A stretch of 64,000 bases of DNA. Origin: DATBVX01 sp963705495 (GTDB lineage: Bacteria > Pseudomonadota > Gammaproteobacteria > Steroidobacterales > Steroidobacteraceae). Positions 9,112 to 18,101 of this stretch are shown in pieces. Below the pieces are notes generated by a model, which had not been told where the DNA came from, did not search any database, and saw only the letters and a program-made list of their open reading frames with translations. The position numbers were made by a program, and so were the translations under genes. The DNA lies in contig CAVPJQ010000026.1 in the NCBI GenBank assembly GCA_963705495.1, positions 23,980 through 87,979 on the forward strand, read 5' to 3'. Position 1 is the first letter of the stretch; each line of letters begins with the position of its first letter.

Positions 9112-9384
9112 TTAGTATCCTTCCTTGCCCTTCGTGCCGGCCTTCGCCAGCTCAGAGCTGCTCAGCTTGCCGTCCTTGTCCGCGTCCAGCGTGCTGAACT
9201 GGGATGACAGCGCGGGATCGCCCTTGGCCTCATCCTTGCTGATCACGCCATCGCCATTCGTGTCCAGCTTCGAATAGTCCATCGACGTGGTGCCGGTCGC
9301 TGCGGGCGCCGGGCTCTGCTGTGCAAAGGCTGCCCCAGCGGCCAGCACAATGGCCAATGCGGAAACTTTGATGATCGAATTCAT
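9112..9384 (-). CDS. Small secreted EF-hand calcium-binding protein
   Basis: The 90-residue protein has a signal peptide ending A-A-F-A-Q at about residue 21. Two canonical EF-hand loops follow: D-T-N-G-D-G-V-I-S-K-D-E at 41-52 and D-A-D-K-D-G-K-L-S-S-S-E at 67-78. Both have acidic or amide residues at the ligand positions and Glu at position 12, so both should bind calcium. The mature protein is about 70 residues and probably periplasmic. ATG with AAGGAGT shortly upstream on the minus strand supports this start. Such proteins are common in Xanthomonadales-type genomes but their role is unknown. Confidence 0.85.
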   Translation of the reverse strand: MNSIIKVSALAIVLAAGAAFAQQSPAPAATGTTSMDYSKLDTNGDGVISKDEAKGDPALSSQFSTLDADKDGKLSSSELAKAGTKGKEGY

Positions 9385-9783
9385 ATGAGTACTCCTTACA
9401 GACAGGTTCACTTCGTCTTCCCTGCGTGCGTGAAGTGCGCGCCGGGGTTGCACTGATGATGCAGCTGCCGTGCCAATGCCGCGTGAAGTGGCATAGGGCT
9501 GTAAATCCCGGCACTTGTAATGCAGGGTGAGGGGCACGCAAAACCGCCAGGCGTTACCTGCAGGCAACACCACCCAGCCTTGACAATCGAGCGACGGAGG
9601 CCGCGACCGCTGTAACTGCGGCGGGCACAGCTTGGCGGCGTCGAGACATTGTGTGTCTCCAATCGTGCCAGCGCATCGCTGTGCGGGACGACGGCACGGC
9701 ATAGGCCGGCGTTGGCGGTGCGTGTAGACTCCGCCGATTTCACGCGCCCCGGGGCTGTCACTTACCAGTACGGAGAAACCTGC

Positions 9784-11544
9784 ATGACCTCAAGCCGATG
9801 GATCTCGACGTTACGGCTGCTCGCGCCAATGATCCTGGCACTGAGCGCTGTTGGCTGCGGGAAATCGGAACAGACGTCCAGCCAGCCTCCGGCTGCGACG
9901 ACTTCCGCCGCGTCATGGTCTGCCTATCGCGACCAGTTTCTCGAGGCGTACTTCAAAGCTCACCCCGTGTTTGCCGTGACCTCGGGGCGGCACGAATTTG
10001 ACGGACGGCTCCCGGACTGGAGCGGGGCCGGTATAGCGGTGGAGATCAAGCGCCTGCACGCGGCACACGATGCGACGGCGGCCTTCGCTGAGGCGGCGCT
10101 CAGTGAATCGGAGCGCTTCGAGCGCGACTACCTCATCGCCCGCGTCGATCGCGACCTGTTCTGGCTGGAGGTCGCCGAGGCGCCGTTCAAGAATCCCGCC
10201 TTCTACCTGGACTGGATCAGCGACGGTCTGGATCCTGCACCCTATCTCACCCGCGAGTACGCACCCCTCGACCAGCGCATGCGTGCATACATCGCCTACC
10301 TGCGTGCGATTCCGGGCGCGACTCAGCAGATCAAGGCCAATCTGCGTGCGCCACTCGCGCTGCCGCTCCTGGAACGCGGCGTGTCTGCATTCAATGGCTT
10401 TGCGGACTTCTATGAGCACGAGGCTCCGGCGACGTTCGCCAGCGTGACGGACGCTTCGCTCCAGGGTGACCTGAGGCAGGCGAGCACGAGTGCGGCGGCA
10501 GCCATGCGCGAGCTCGGAGGCTGGCTCGATTCGCAGCGTTCCTCAGCCACCGCCAGCTTCGCATTGGGTGCGGAGAAGTTCGCCACCATGATCCGAATGA
10601 CGGAACAGGTCACCACACCACTCGCCGACCTCGAAGCGGTTGGGCGCGCCGATCTGGAGCGCAATCTCGCGGCTCTGCGCGAAGCGTGTGCGAAGTACGC
10701 GCCAGGCAAATCGGTCGCGGTGTGTTTCGCCAAGATGGATGCAGACAAGCCGACCGGCGGGGCCGTGGAGGGCGCGCGGCAACAGCTCGCCGGCCTCAAG
10801 CAGTTCCTCCTCGATAAGGAGGTGGTGACGATTCCGGGCGATGAGCAGGCACGTGTGGCCGAGGCGCCGCCCTACAACCGTGCGAACTCCGCCTACATCG
10901 ATATCCCCGGTCCGTATGAGAAAGGGCTGCCGGCGACCTACTACATCGCCCCGCCAGATCCCAACTGGTCCGAGCAGGAGCGGCGCGACTACATTCCCGG
11001 GCGTGCCGATCTGTTGTTCACCTCAGTGCACGAGGTCTGGCCCGGGCATTTCCTGCAGTTCCTGCATTCGAACCGCTCCGGTTCGATCGTCGGGCGCGTG
11101 TTCGTCGGCTACGCCTTCGCAGAAGGCTGGGCACACTACGCCGAAGAGATGATGTGGGAGATGGATTTCGGCAACGGCGATCCCGAGACGCACATCGGGC
11201 AACTCTCCAATGCTCTGCTGCGCAATGTGCGGTTTCTCTCGGCGATCGGGTTGCACACGCACGGCATGACGGTCGCGCAATCCGAGCAGATGTTCCGTGA
11301 GAGCGCCTTTCAGGACGCGGGTACTGCGCGCCAACAGGCTGCGCGGGGTACCTATGATCCGGCGTATCTCAACTACACCATGGGCAAGCTCATGATCCGC
11401 AAGCTCCGCGCGGACTGGAGCGCGAGCCGGGGCGGGCGTGCCGCCTGGCACGATTTTCACGATCAGATCCTCTCGTATGGCGGGCCACCGATTCCGATGA
11501 TTCGCCGCGCCATGCTCGGGAAGGACGATGGCCCCTTGTTCTGA
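9784..11544 (+). CDS. DUF885 family lipoprotein, putative metallohydrolase
   Basis: The 586-residue protein starts at an ATG preceded by CGGAGAAA. A lipobox L-S-A-V-G-C puts the lipidated Cys at residue 25. The rest matches the DUF885 family: Y-Y-I-A-P-P-D followed by the motif H-E-V-W-P-G-H-F (His416, Glu417, His422) and G-W-A-H-Y-A-E-E-M-M. The family is thought to be zinc peptidases related to carboxypeptidase-like folds, but substrates are not established here. It is the last of the five genes between lptE and holA and ends 97 bp before holA. Confidence 0.88.
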   Translation: MTSSRWISTLRLLAPMILALSAVGCGKSEQTSSQPPAATTSAASWSAYRDQFLEAYFKAHPVFAVTSGRHEFDGRLPDWSGAGIAVEIKRLHAAHDATAAFAEAALSESERFERDYLIARVDRDLFWLEVAEAPFKNPAFYLDWISDGLDPAPYLTREYAPLDQRMRAYIAYLRAIPGATQQIKANLRAPLALPLLERGVSAFNGFADFYEHEAPATFASVTDASLQGDLRQASTSAAAAMRELGGWLDSQRSSATASFALGAEKFATMIRMTEQVTTPLADLEAVGRADLERNLAALREACAKYAPGKSVAVCFAKMDADKPTGGAVEGARQQLAGLKQFLLDKEVVTIPGDEQARVAEAPPYNRANSAYIDIPGPYEKGLPATYYIAPPDPNWSEQERRDYIPGRADLLFTSVHEVWPGHFLQFLHSNRSGSIVGRVFVGYAFAEGWAHYAEEMMWEMDFGNGDPETHIGQLSNALLRNVRFLSAIGLHTHGMTVAQSEQMFRESAFQDAGTARQQAARGTYDPAYLNYTMGKLMIRKLRADWSASRGGRAAWHDFHDQILSYGGPPIPMIRRAMLGKDDGPLF

Positions 11545-11641
11545 CGGCCGCTGAGGTGGACTGCGGGCGAGGCCGGCGCGAAATGACCCGGGCCGGCTTC
11601 CCCAGTGGCGAGGGACATCCAGTCTCGGTAGGCTTGCGCTC

Positions 11642-12643
11642 GTGAAGCTCAACGCTGATAGGCTTTCAGGCCATCTCGCCCGCGATCTCAAGTCTGCCTA
11701 TCTCGTGTCCGGTGACGAGCCGCTGCTCGCCGCCGAGGCGACCGATGCGATCCGACGCAAGGCTCGCGAAGCGGGCTTCACGGAACGGCGCGTGTTCTTC
11801 GTGGAACGCGGCTTCGACTGGAACGAGCTGCGCGCCGAGACCCAGGCGCTATCGCTGTTTGCCGAGCGGCGCGTTCTCGATGTGAGAATGCCGACCGGCA
11901 AGCCTGGCGAGGGCGCTGAGCTGTTGCAGGAACTGGTAGCCAATCCACCGCCCGATCAACTGTTGCTGGTTTCCTCGGGGAAGCTCGAGCGGCAAACTTT
12001 GCAGAGCGCATGGGTCAGGGCCTTCGAGCAAGACGCCGTCTGGGTGCAGGTCTGGCCGATCGATGCAGGTCGACTGCCGGATTGGATTGCAGCGCGCATG
12101 CGCATCCGGGGCCTGGTCCCCGAACCCGCAGCGGCGGCGCTCCTGGCCGAACGCGCCGAAGGAAACCTGCTCGCGGCACAACAGGAAATCGACAAGCTCG
12201 CGCTGCTCGTCAAGCCCGGCGCCGTAGATGCCGGATCGCTCTCGCAGGTCGTTGCCGACAGCGCTCGATTCGACGTGTTTCAGCTCGGTGAGGCCATGTT
12301 GCGGGGTGATGGGCGGCGCGCGCTGCGGATTCTGGATGGATTGAGAGGGGAGGGTGTCGAGCCCACACTGGTACTCTGGGCCGTGACCCGCGAGCTGCGT
12401 GCGCTGTGGCAACACCTGTCCCGCGAGAGTAGCGGCGCATCAGTGCCGGGATGGCAGCGCCCACAGCCGGGGCTGCTCGCCGCTGCGCACCGAGTGCGCA
12501 ACCTTCCAATCGGCGAATTCGTGCGCATGGCCGTGAGAGTTGATCGCACCATCAAGGGCAGGCAAGTCGGAGATCCCTGGGATGCACTCGCCATGCTGGT
12601 TGCGCGCCTCGCCGGTGTGAGCACGCTCTCAGACGCCGCGTGA
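11642..12643 (+). CDS. holA: DNA polymerase III delta subunit
   Basis: The 333-residue protein begins at GTG with M-K-L. It carries the delta-subunit pattern: Y-L-V-S-G-D-E-P-L-L near residue 20, then R-V-L-D-V-R-M-P-T-G-K-P, and a C-terminal collar domain with F-D-V-F-Q-L-G-E-A-M-L-R-G-D. Delta opens the sliding clamp within the clamp-loader complex. There is no intact Walker A, as expected for delta. It is followed closely by nadD, rsfS and rlmH, the usual neighbours in gammaproteobacteria. Confidence 0.95.
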   Translation: MKLNADRLSGHLARDLKSAYLVSGDEPLLAAEATDAIRRKAREAGFTERRVFFVERGFDWNELRAETQALSLFAERRVLDVRMPTGKPGEGAELLQELVANPPPDQLLLVSSGKLERQTLQSAWVRAFEQDAVWVQVWPIDAGRLPDWIAARMRIRGLVPEPAAAALLAERAEGNLLAAQQEIDKLALLVKPGAVDAGSLSQVVADSARFDVFQLGEAMLRGDGRRALRILDGLRGEGVEPTLVLWAVTRELRALWQHLSRESSGASVPGWQRPQPGLLAAAHRVRNLPIGEFVRMAVRVDRTIKGRQVGDPWDALAMLVARLAGVSTLSDAA

Positions 12644-12667
12644 ACGAGTAGCAGGCCTGCCCCGGCA

Positions 12668-13312
12668 ATGAATCCGATTGGCATCTTCGGTGGAACGTTC
12701 GACCCCATCCACTACGGTCACCTGCGCACCGCGTTCGAGTTGCTGCAGGCACTCAGGCTGACCGAGGTGCGCTTCATGCCCGCCGGCAACCCGCCCCACC
12801 GTGAGTCGCCGGTCGCGAACGCCGAAGTACGCCTGCAGATGGTCAAGGCCGCAACCGAAGGCCAGCATGGATTCCTGGTTGATGACCGCGAAATCCGCCG
12901 CGAAGGACCGTCATATTCGGTGGATACGCTGGCCACCTTGCGTGCGGAACACCCAGATCGTTCGCTATGTCTGATCGTGGGCATGGATGCATTTCTCGGG
13001 CTGCCGAAGTGGTATCAATGGCGTGAAATCCTGCAGCTCTCCCACGTGGTGGTTGCACACCGCCCCGGGTGGCGAGCACCCGGCATGGGGCCGCTCGGCG
13101 AACTGCTCGTGGACCGCGGCACCGGCCGCATCGGCGATCTGCACGAATCGCGGGCCGGGTGCATCTATATCCACGCTGTGACGCAGCTCGAAATTTCCTC
13201 CACTGAAGTGCGCAACCTGGTTGCGGCGGGACGTGATCCACGCTTTCTGATGCCCGACAGCGTGCGCCGGATCATCCTGGAGAGTCGCTGCTACACTGCA
13301 CCCCAACGCTGA
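12668..13312 (+). CDS. nadD: Nicotinate-nucleotide adenylyltransferase
   Basis: The 214-residue enzyme adenylates nicotinic acid mononucleotide in NAD synthesis. The nucleotidyltransferase signature G-G-T-F-D-P-I-H-Y-G-H spans residues 8-18, and the second motif I-S-S-T-E-V-R is near residue 178. Length is typical. The gene lies 24 bp after holA and 33 bp before rsfS, consistent with one operon. Confidence 0.97.
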   Translation: MNPIGIFGGTFDPIHYGHLRTAFELLQALRLTEVRFMPAGNPPHRESPVANAEVRLQMVKAATEGQHGFLVDDREIRREGPSYSVDTLATLRAEHPDRSLCLIVGMDAFLGLPKWYQWREILQLSHVVVAHRPGWRAPGMGPLGELLVDRGTGRIGDLHESRAGCIYIHAVTQLEISSTEVRNLVAAGRDPRFLMPDSVRRIILESRCYTAPQR

Positions 13313-13345
13313 TTTCTTGTCACCCAAAGGAGGCAACACCCCGGC

Positions 13346-13723
13346 ATGACAGCATCCACAATCAAGCGCACACGCACGCGTACGCGGCGCTCACTCGAAA
13401 CGGTCGTGGTCGAGGCGCTTGAGGAACTGAAGGCGGCGAACATCAAGGTGCTCGATGTACGCTCGCTCACCGACATCACCGACATCATGGTGATTGCATC
13501 GGGCACCTCCGACCGTCACGTACGCTCAGTGGCGGACCGGGTGATCGAGAAGGCCAAAGAGGCAGGCTTTCGACCCTTCGGAATCGAGGGGGAGCGCGAT
13601 GGGGAATGGGTCCTCGTCGACCTGCCGGACGTGCTCGTGCACATCATGCTGCCGCGCGTTCGTGAGTTCTACGGACTGGAAAAGCTGTGGAGCAACTCCC
13701 ACAGTCACCCATCACCCGCTTGA
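13346..13723 (+). CDS. rsfS: Ribosomal silencing factor RsfS
   Basis: The 125-residue protein matches the Iojap/RsfS family: V-L-D-V-R-S-L-T-D-I-T-D, the invariant A-S-G-T-S-D-R-H-V-R-S-V-A, and E-G-E-R-D-G-E-W-V-L-V-D. It binds ribosomal protein L14 and blocks joining of the subunits in starvation. The N-terminus has an extra basic stretch (T-R-T-R-T-R-R) before the fold. A strong AAAGGAGG ribosome site lies upstream of the ATG. It sits between nadD and rlmH as in E. coli and relatives. Confidence 0.96.
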   Translation: MTASTIKRTRTRTRRSLETVVVEALEELKAANIKVLDVRSLTDITDIMVIASGTSDRHVRSVADRVIEKAKEAGFRPFGIEGERDGEWVLVDLPDVLVHIMLPRVREFYGLEKLWSNSHSHPSPA

Positions 13724-13776
13724 ACGTTCCAGTTGCCGCGTCCGGAACGGGGGCCGCGATGCAGTAAGCTGCGCGC

Positions 13777-14247
13777 ATGCGAATCGAGCTGCTCGCGCTC
13801 GGTACCCGGATGCCCGACTGGGTCGATGCTGGCGTGGCGGACTATGTCCGCCGCTTCGGGCCGCAAATCCGCTTCGAGCTGCGCGAGATCACGCTGGCAC
13901 GGCGCGCGCGCGCGGGAAGCACGGTGCGGGCACTGGCCGACGAGGGTGCACGAGTGCTGGCCGCCATTCGCACCGATGCATTCGTGGTGGCACTCGATGT
14001 CCACGGAAAGCTGTTCAGCACTGAGCAACTCAGCGCCTGGCTCAAGGATCGGATGCGCGAGGGTCGCGATCTCACCTTTCTCATCGGTGGGCCCGACGGA
14101 CTCGCACCCGATTGCCTGCAACGGAGCGATCTGCGCTGGTCGCTGTCAGCCCTGACGCTACCGCATGCCTTGGTCCGGATCGTCGTCGTTGAACAGCTAT
14201 ATCGCGCTCTGAGCCTGCTCAGGGGCCATCCGTATCATCGGGCCTGA
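13777..14247 (+). CDS. rlmH: 23S rRNA pseudouridine-1915 N3-methyltransferase
   Basis: The 156-residue SPOUT methyltransferase modifies pseudouridine 1915 of 23S rRNA in the assembled ribosome. The knot region reads F-L-I-G-G-P-D-G-L, then L-P-H-A-L-V-R-I-V-V-V-E-Q-L-Y-R-A and the C-terminal G-H-P-Y-H-R, which contributes to the AdoMet site. Length matches E. coli RlmH (155). It closes the holA-nadD-rsfS-rlmH cluster. Confidence 0.97.
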   Translation: MRIELLALGTRMPDWVDAGVADYVRRFGPQIRFELREITLARRARAGSTVRALADEGARVLAAIRTDAFVVALDVHGKLFSTEQLSAWLKDRMREGRDLTFLIGGPDGLAPDCLQRSDLRWSLSALTLPHALVRIVVVEQLYRALSLLRGHPYHRA

Positions 14248-14506
14248 CAGTGTGTGACGCGCTGGGAGTCGCCAGGAAGGCGCTGATTCGCCTTGTGACA
14301 TAAGCAGGTCGCGCCCGGAAGATCCTGTCAAATCTGCGACGCGGTTGTCGGCGGCAGGCGACGCTTCTCCTTGCCCGAAGCGCCTCAGCTGTTGAAAATC
14401 CAGTTCGCCCCCTCCGACGACAAAACACCGGCGAACCGACAAGCGAACCGCCCCATTGGAGGCTGGTACTTGACTTGTGGAATCTGGTTCGAGGAGTTCT
14501 TTTGAA

Positions 14507-17323
14507 ATGACGCAAGGCGCGGCCGAGGATCTCTGGCACCTGAGCATTGACGACTTGTTCGTCACGCCAGTCGAGACTCCGCCTCTCGAGGGCCCGGGTC
14601 CGTTCGTCATCAATCTCAGCGCCTCCACCGCCCCCATCAGCATTCCCGCCACGGGCGTCTCAGGATTCGAAAAGCTCAAGCTCTACCAGCTCTCCCGCAA
14701 GGAGGATGGGCGCGACCGGTTCCGCCTGCGCCTTGGGTTCTTCGACACACCTGCCGCAGCCAATGAAGCCCTCGCAGCGCTGCGCGAGCGTTATCCAAGC
14801 GCGTTCGCAACCAATGCGACTGAAGATGATCAGCGCTTCAACCCGGCGCGCCCGCGCCCACCAAAGGCGGAGCCCGTGGTGGTGGCGGCCGCACAGAATT
14901 CGCCAGGTCATGGCCACGCGCGCAACGCAGTTCGCAGCGATTCGGGTCGGCGCGGTAAGAAAAAGGATGTTCGGCGCGATCACGCTGCACACGCTCGCGG
15001 CATTGATACGCACGGAGCTCAGCGAAACAAACCGGCGACACGTAATGGCCATGAGCATGGCCAGCCCAAAAGAGCGCTCCCTGTGGCTCAGCTGAGCGCA
15101 ATCAAGGAAGAGAAAATCGACATAGAGTCGATTCTGCTTGCGGCTCTTGCTCCGGTCGGATCTGACAAGCCTCCGTCAGCACCGGGCAAGCCGCAGCCGG
15201 CGCCCGGCAAGAACCCCCATCAGAACAATGCACGCCACGCAGCGAGACCCGGCCACGGCTCGAAACACTCGCGTTCGCATTCCAAGTCTTCCGAAGCGAA
15301 GCACCATGCTCCGCGACCCGTCACGAAGTCGAGTGCGCCCGCGCCAAACGTCGCGGCGCCTCCAGTCGCATCACCCGCGGCGAGTCAGCCGGTCGCTACG
15401 AAGCTCGAGATCCCGACGCCGATACCCGCGCTGATCCCGGCGCAGCCCGTCGAGGCCAACCAGCCCGCGAAGTCTCCGGCGCTAGTCGATCCCCCAGCTG
15501 TCCTCGCGGAAGCGGCGCAGCCCGCGCCGTCGAGCGCGCCCGAGCGGATCGAAGCGTCGGCGGATGTGGACAACGAGGCCAACATCGTGACACACCCGCG
15601 CCTCGATGAGGCGCCTGCGGCGCACGACGAGGTCCCGGACGCAGACATCCCGATCGATCTGCACTTCATCGATCGCATCTTCGACGACGACACACCCACG
15701 GTCGAAGTGCTCGCTCTCGAATCGCCCGGCACACCTCCTGCTGCCGAGCAGGAGCCAAAGGAGATCGTCGAGCCAACAGCAGCGAAACAAGAGCCGGCAA
15801 AGGAAGTCGCGCCGGAGCCAAAGGCAATCGCAACACGGCCGTCGACAGAGTCCGAGGCGCCAGCGATCTCCGCGCACGACATCATTGCATTACTGACCCA
15901 ACCCATTAACACGCTGCGTGCAAGCCAGAACAAGCGTCCTTCGATACCTGCTGTGGCTCCTGCGCCGCTGCCTGCGCCCGTTGCGCCTCCGGCCGCGCAG
16001 GCGGCGGCAGAGACCTCGAGCGTCGATCGCATCTCACCGGTTTCGACGCCGCAGGCCGAGCCCGAGACTCAGCCTGCTGCAGCCACGACTACTACTGTCG
16101 AGGATGAGATTCCGACGCTCACCCAGGTCGCCACAGCCGAATCGCCTCCCTCAGCTCCAGCGTCGGTGCAAGAGGCGGAAGTCCCTTCGCTGGCGCCGAC
16201 CCTGCAGAGCACGGCCGAAGCCGATGTGTCTATCGGCGCGATTGCGGCTGGCATCGAGTCTGAGCTCGAGCTGATGCTGCCTGCGGAAGTCTCTGTGGTT
16301 GCTGAGGCTCCAGCGGCGACCGCCGAACCTGCCGCCAAGGTTGACGAGGCACCAAGCGCCGCCCCGGCGGTCGCGCTTGAACTGGAGCTGGTGCCGGAGC
16401 CGCCAACCGCTCCCGCGCTCAGCGAGGTTTTCGACGAGGTGATGGTTGAGCAAGTCATACCGGCGCGACGTGCCCCGCCGCCTGTCGCGAAGTCGCACGT
16501 AGAGGTGCCGGTAACGACAGCGGCTGCTCAGCCTGTGGCTGCGCCGCCCGCGCGCCTATCTGCCCCGGCTGCACAATTGCCCGCTGAGAGCATTTTCAAG
16601 GTCAAGAACCGGCCGGCGCCGACGAAAACCGCGCCTCCCGCGCCGCCGGCTGCACCGGCAATCAAACGGCCCGTGGTGATCTTCGACGCGCCAGTCGAGG
16701 ATATGGACAGCACACAGACGTTGCGAGCCTTGACTCCCCTCGAACTCAACGACGACTCGCAGTCGAAATGGTTCGCGGTGCAGCTCGCGTTGTCCGAAGA
16801 TCCGGTCAAGGTCGAGTCGCTTCCGCACATCGATATTTTCGACGAGTATCGCCTCTATTCGATTTCAGGCATCGACCAGGGCAAGTTCCTGCACAGCCTG
16901 AGACTCGGCTTCTTCTCAGCTGAAAGCTCGGCGCAAGCCGTCGCCGGATACTTGGGCGCTTCGTTCGAGGGCGCCGCGGTCAAGCGCGTGAGCATTGCCG
17001 AGCATGATCGCTTCGCGGAGCGCAAGGCTAAGCCGGTGAAGAAGGCGGAGCCGGAAACGCTCGCCGCGAAGCGCGGCGCAGTTCAATCTGGGCCCACGCC
17101 ATCCAGCAGTACGCCCGCCCGTGGCAATGGTTCGACTCCAAAGACCGCGCGCAAGCCACGCGGCTCAGTCGACAGCGCGCCCACAGGACGTCACCGGACG
17201 CTCGGCGAGCAGCTCTACGACGAGGCGCGTGAGGTCGCTCTCTCGCAGAGCGCCATCCGGCGTATTCCAAAGAACTCCTCGCTTTGGTCACGCCTGTTCG
17301 GCCAGGGCAAGGACAAGCAGTAA
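14507..17323 (+). CDS. 938-residue protein with SPOR-like modules at both ends and a Pro/Ala-rich centre
   Basis: The ATG follows GAGGAG by ten bases, so this start is preferred to an upstream in-frame ATG. Two similar segments bracket the protein: one near residues 60-110 (F-R-L-R-L-G-F-F-D-T, then A-L-A-A-L-R-E-R-Y) and one near 785-835 (L-H-S-L-R-L-G-F-F-S-A, then A-V-A-G-Y-L-G). Both fit the second half of a SPOR fold, which in other proteins binds denuded peptidoglycan. Between them are about 650 residues rich in Pro, Ala, Glu and Thr, with a His/Arg/Lys-rich patch near 150-280. There is no signal peptide or membrane helix, which is odd for a peptidoglycan binder. It lies between rlmH and maf. 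Function is unknown. Confidence 0.75.
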   Translation: MTQGAAEDLWHLSIDDLFVTPVETPPLEGPGPFVINLSASTAPISIPATGVSGFEKLKLYQLSRKEDGRDRFRLRLGFFDTPAAANEALAALRERYPSAFATNATEDDQRFNPARPRPPKAEPVVVAAAQNSPGHGHARNAVRSDSGRRGKKKDVRRDHAAHARGIDTHGAQRNKPATRNGHEHGQPKRALPVAQLSAIKEEKIDIESILLAALAPVGSDKPPSAPGKPQPAPGKNPHQNNARHAARPGHGSKHSRSHSKSSEAKHHAPRPVTKSSAPAPNVAAPPVASPAASQPVATKLEIPTPIPALIPAQPVEANQPAKSPALVDPPAVLAEAAQPAPSSAPERIEASADVDNEANIVTHPRLDEAPAAHDEVPDADIPIDLHFIDRIFDDDTPTVEVLALESPGTPPAAEQEPKEIVEPTAAKQEPAKEVAPEPKAIATRPSTESEAPAISAHDIIALLTQPINTLRASQNKRPSIPAVAPAPLPAPVAPPAAQAAAETSSVDRISPVSTPQAEPETQPAAATTTTVEDEIPTLTQVATAESPPSAPASVQEAEVPSLAPTLQSTAEADVSIGAIAAGIESELELMLPAEVSVVAEAPAATAEPAAKVDEAPSAAPAVALELELVPEPPTAPALSEVFDEVMVEQVIPARRAPPPVAKSHVEVPVTTAAAQPVAAPPARLSAPAAQLPAESIFKVKNRPAPTKTAPPAPPAAPAIKRPVVIFDAPVEDMDSTQTLRALTPLELNDDSQSKWFAVQLALSEDPVKVESLPHIDIFDEYRLYSISGIDQGKFLHSLRLGFFSAESSAQAVAGYLGASFEGAAVKRVSIAEHDRFAERKAKPVKKAEPETLAAKRGAVQSGPTPSSSTPARGNGSTPKTARKPRGSVDSAPTGRHRTLGEQLYDEAREVALSQSAIRRIPKNSSLWSRLFGQGKDKQ

Positions 17324-17498
17324 ATAGAGCCGCAGTCACCCCTTCTGCGGCGGGCGCTGTAGCTCGGGCGCTGCCGTCCAGGCGTTCATATCTCGTTCAT
17401 CGACTGGGGCCCAGGATGCTATCCTGCCTCGGTTGCGGCAGCTTCGCGGTCAGCCGCACAACCGCTTGGGTGGCAAGGTAATAAGGACCTCGCCGGCC

Positions 17499-18101
17499 AT
17501 GTCAGCCGGACTTCTCTACCTCGCATCAGCCTCCCCGCGCCGGCGGGAACTTCTCGACCAGATAGGAGTGCCTTGCCTGGTGCGTGCAGTGGATATCGAC
17601 GAGTCGCGTCAACCTGAAGAGGAACCCCGCGATTACGTTCTCAGGCTCGCGCGCGCCAAAGCCGAGACTGCCTGGTCGAGATTCGCCGCAGCGGAGGGCA
17701 AACCAGTCCTGGCGGCGGATACCGCGGTGGTCCTCGAGGGTGAAATCTTTGGCAAGCCGCGCAATCAAACCGAGGGTTCGGTCATGCTGGGGCGACTGTC
17801 GGGACGCACTCACGAGGTGCTGACTGCAGTAGCACTTCGGACGCCGGTGGGGCTCGATACACGTCTGAGTGCGAGCCGAGTGACCTTTCGGGCGCTCGCG
17901 CCGGGCGAACCTGAACGTTACTGGAAGACCGGTGAGGCTGCGGACAAGGCTGGCGCCTATGCTGTGCAGGGTCATGCCGCGATGTTCATCGCGCATTTGA
18001 GTGGAAGTTACTCGGGCGTCATGGGCCTGCCGCTATTCGAGACCGCAGAACTGTTGCAGCGCGCGGGATTTGAGCTATGGATGCAAACGCCTCGCCGGTA
18101 A
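17499..18101 (+). CDS. maf: Maf-type nucleoside triphosphate pyrophosphatase
   Basis: The 200-residue protein begins with L-L-Y-L-A-S-A-S-P-R-R-R-E-L-L, the Maf substrate loop, and has the metal-binding A-A-D-T-A-V near residue 73. Maf proteins hydrolyse dTTP, UTP or modified nucleotides and were first noted for effects on septation. The E. coli YhdE type is the closest by context, since the next gene is rng. The ATG used has TAAGGA upstream; earlier in-frame sequence does not fit the family. The stop TAA shares its last base with the ATG of rng. Confidence 0.95.
   Translation: MSAGLLYLASASPRRRELLDQIGVPCLVRAVDIDESRQPEEEPRDYVLRLARAKAETAWSRFAAAEGKPVLAADTAVVLEGEIFGKPRNQTEGSVMLGRLSGRTHEVLTAVALRTPVGLDTRLSASRVTFRALAPGEPERYWKTGEAADKAGAYAVQGHAAMFIAHLSGSYSGVMGLPLFETAELLQRAGFELWMQTPRR

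Noticed and set aside
15385..16032. Ser/Gly/Ala-rich minus-strand frame in the SPOR-like protein
   Set aside because: Created by the Pro/Ala-rich linker read backwards; low complexity only.
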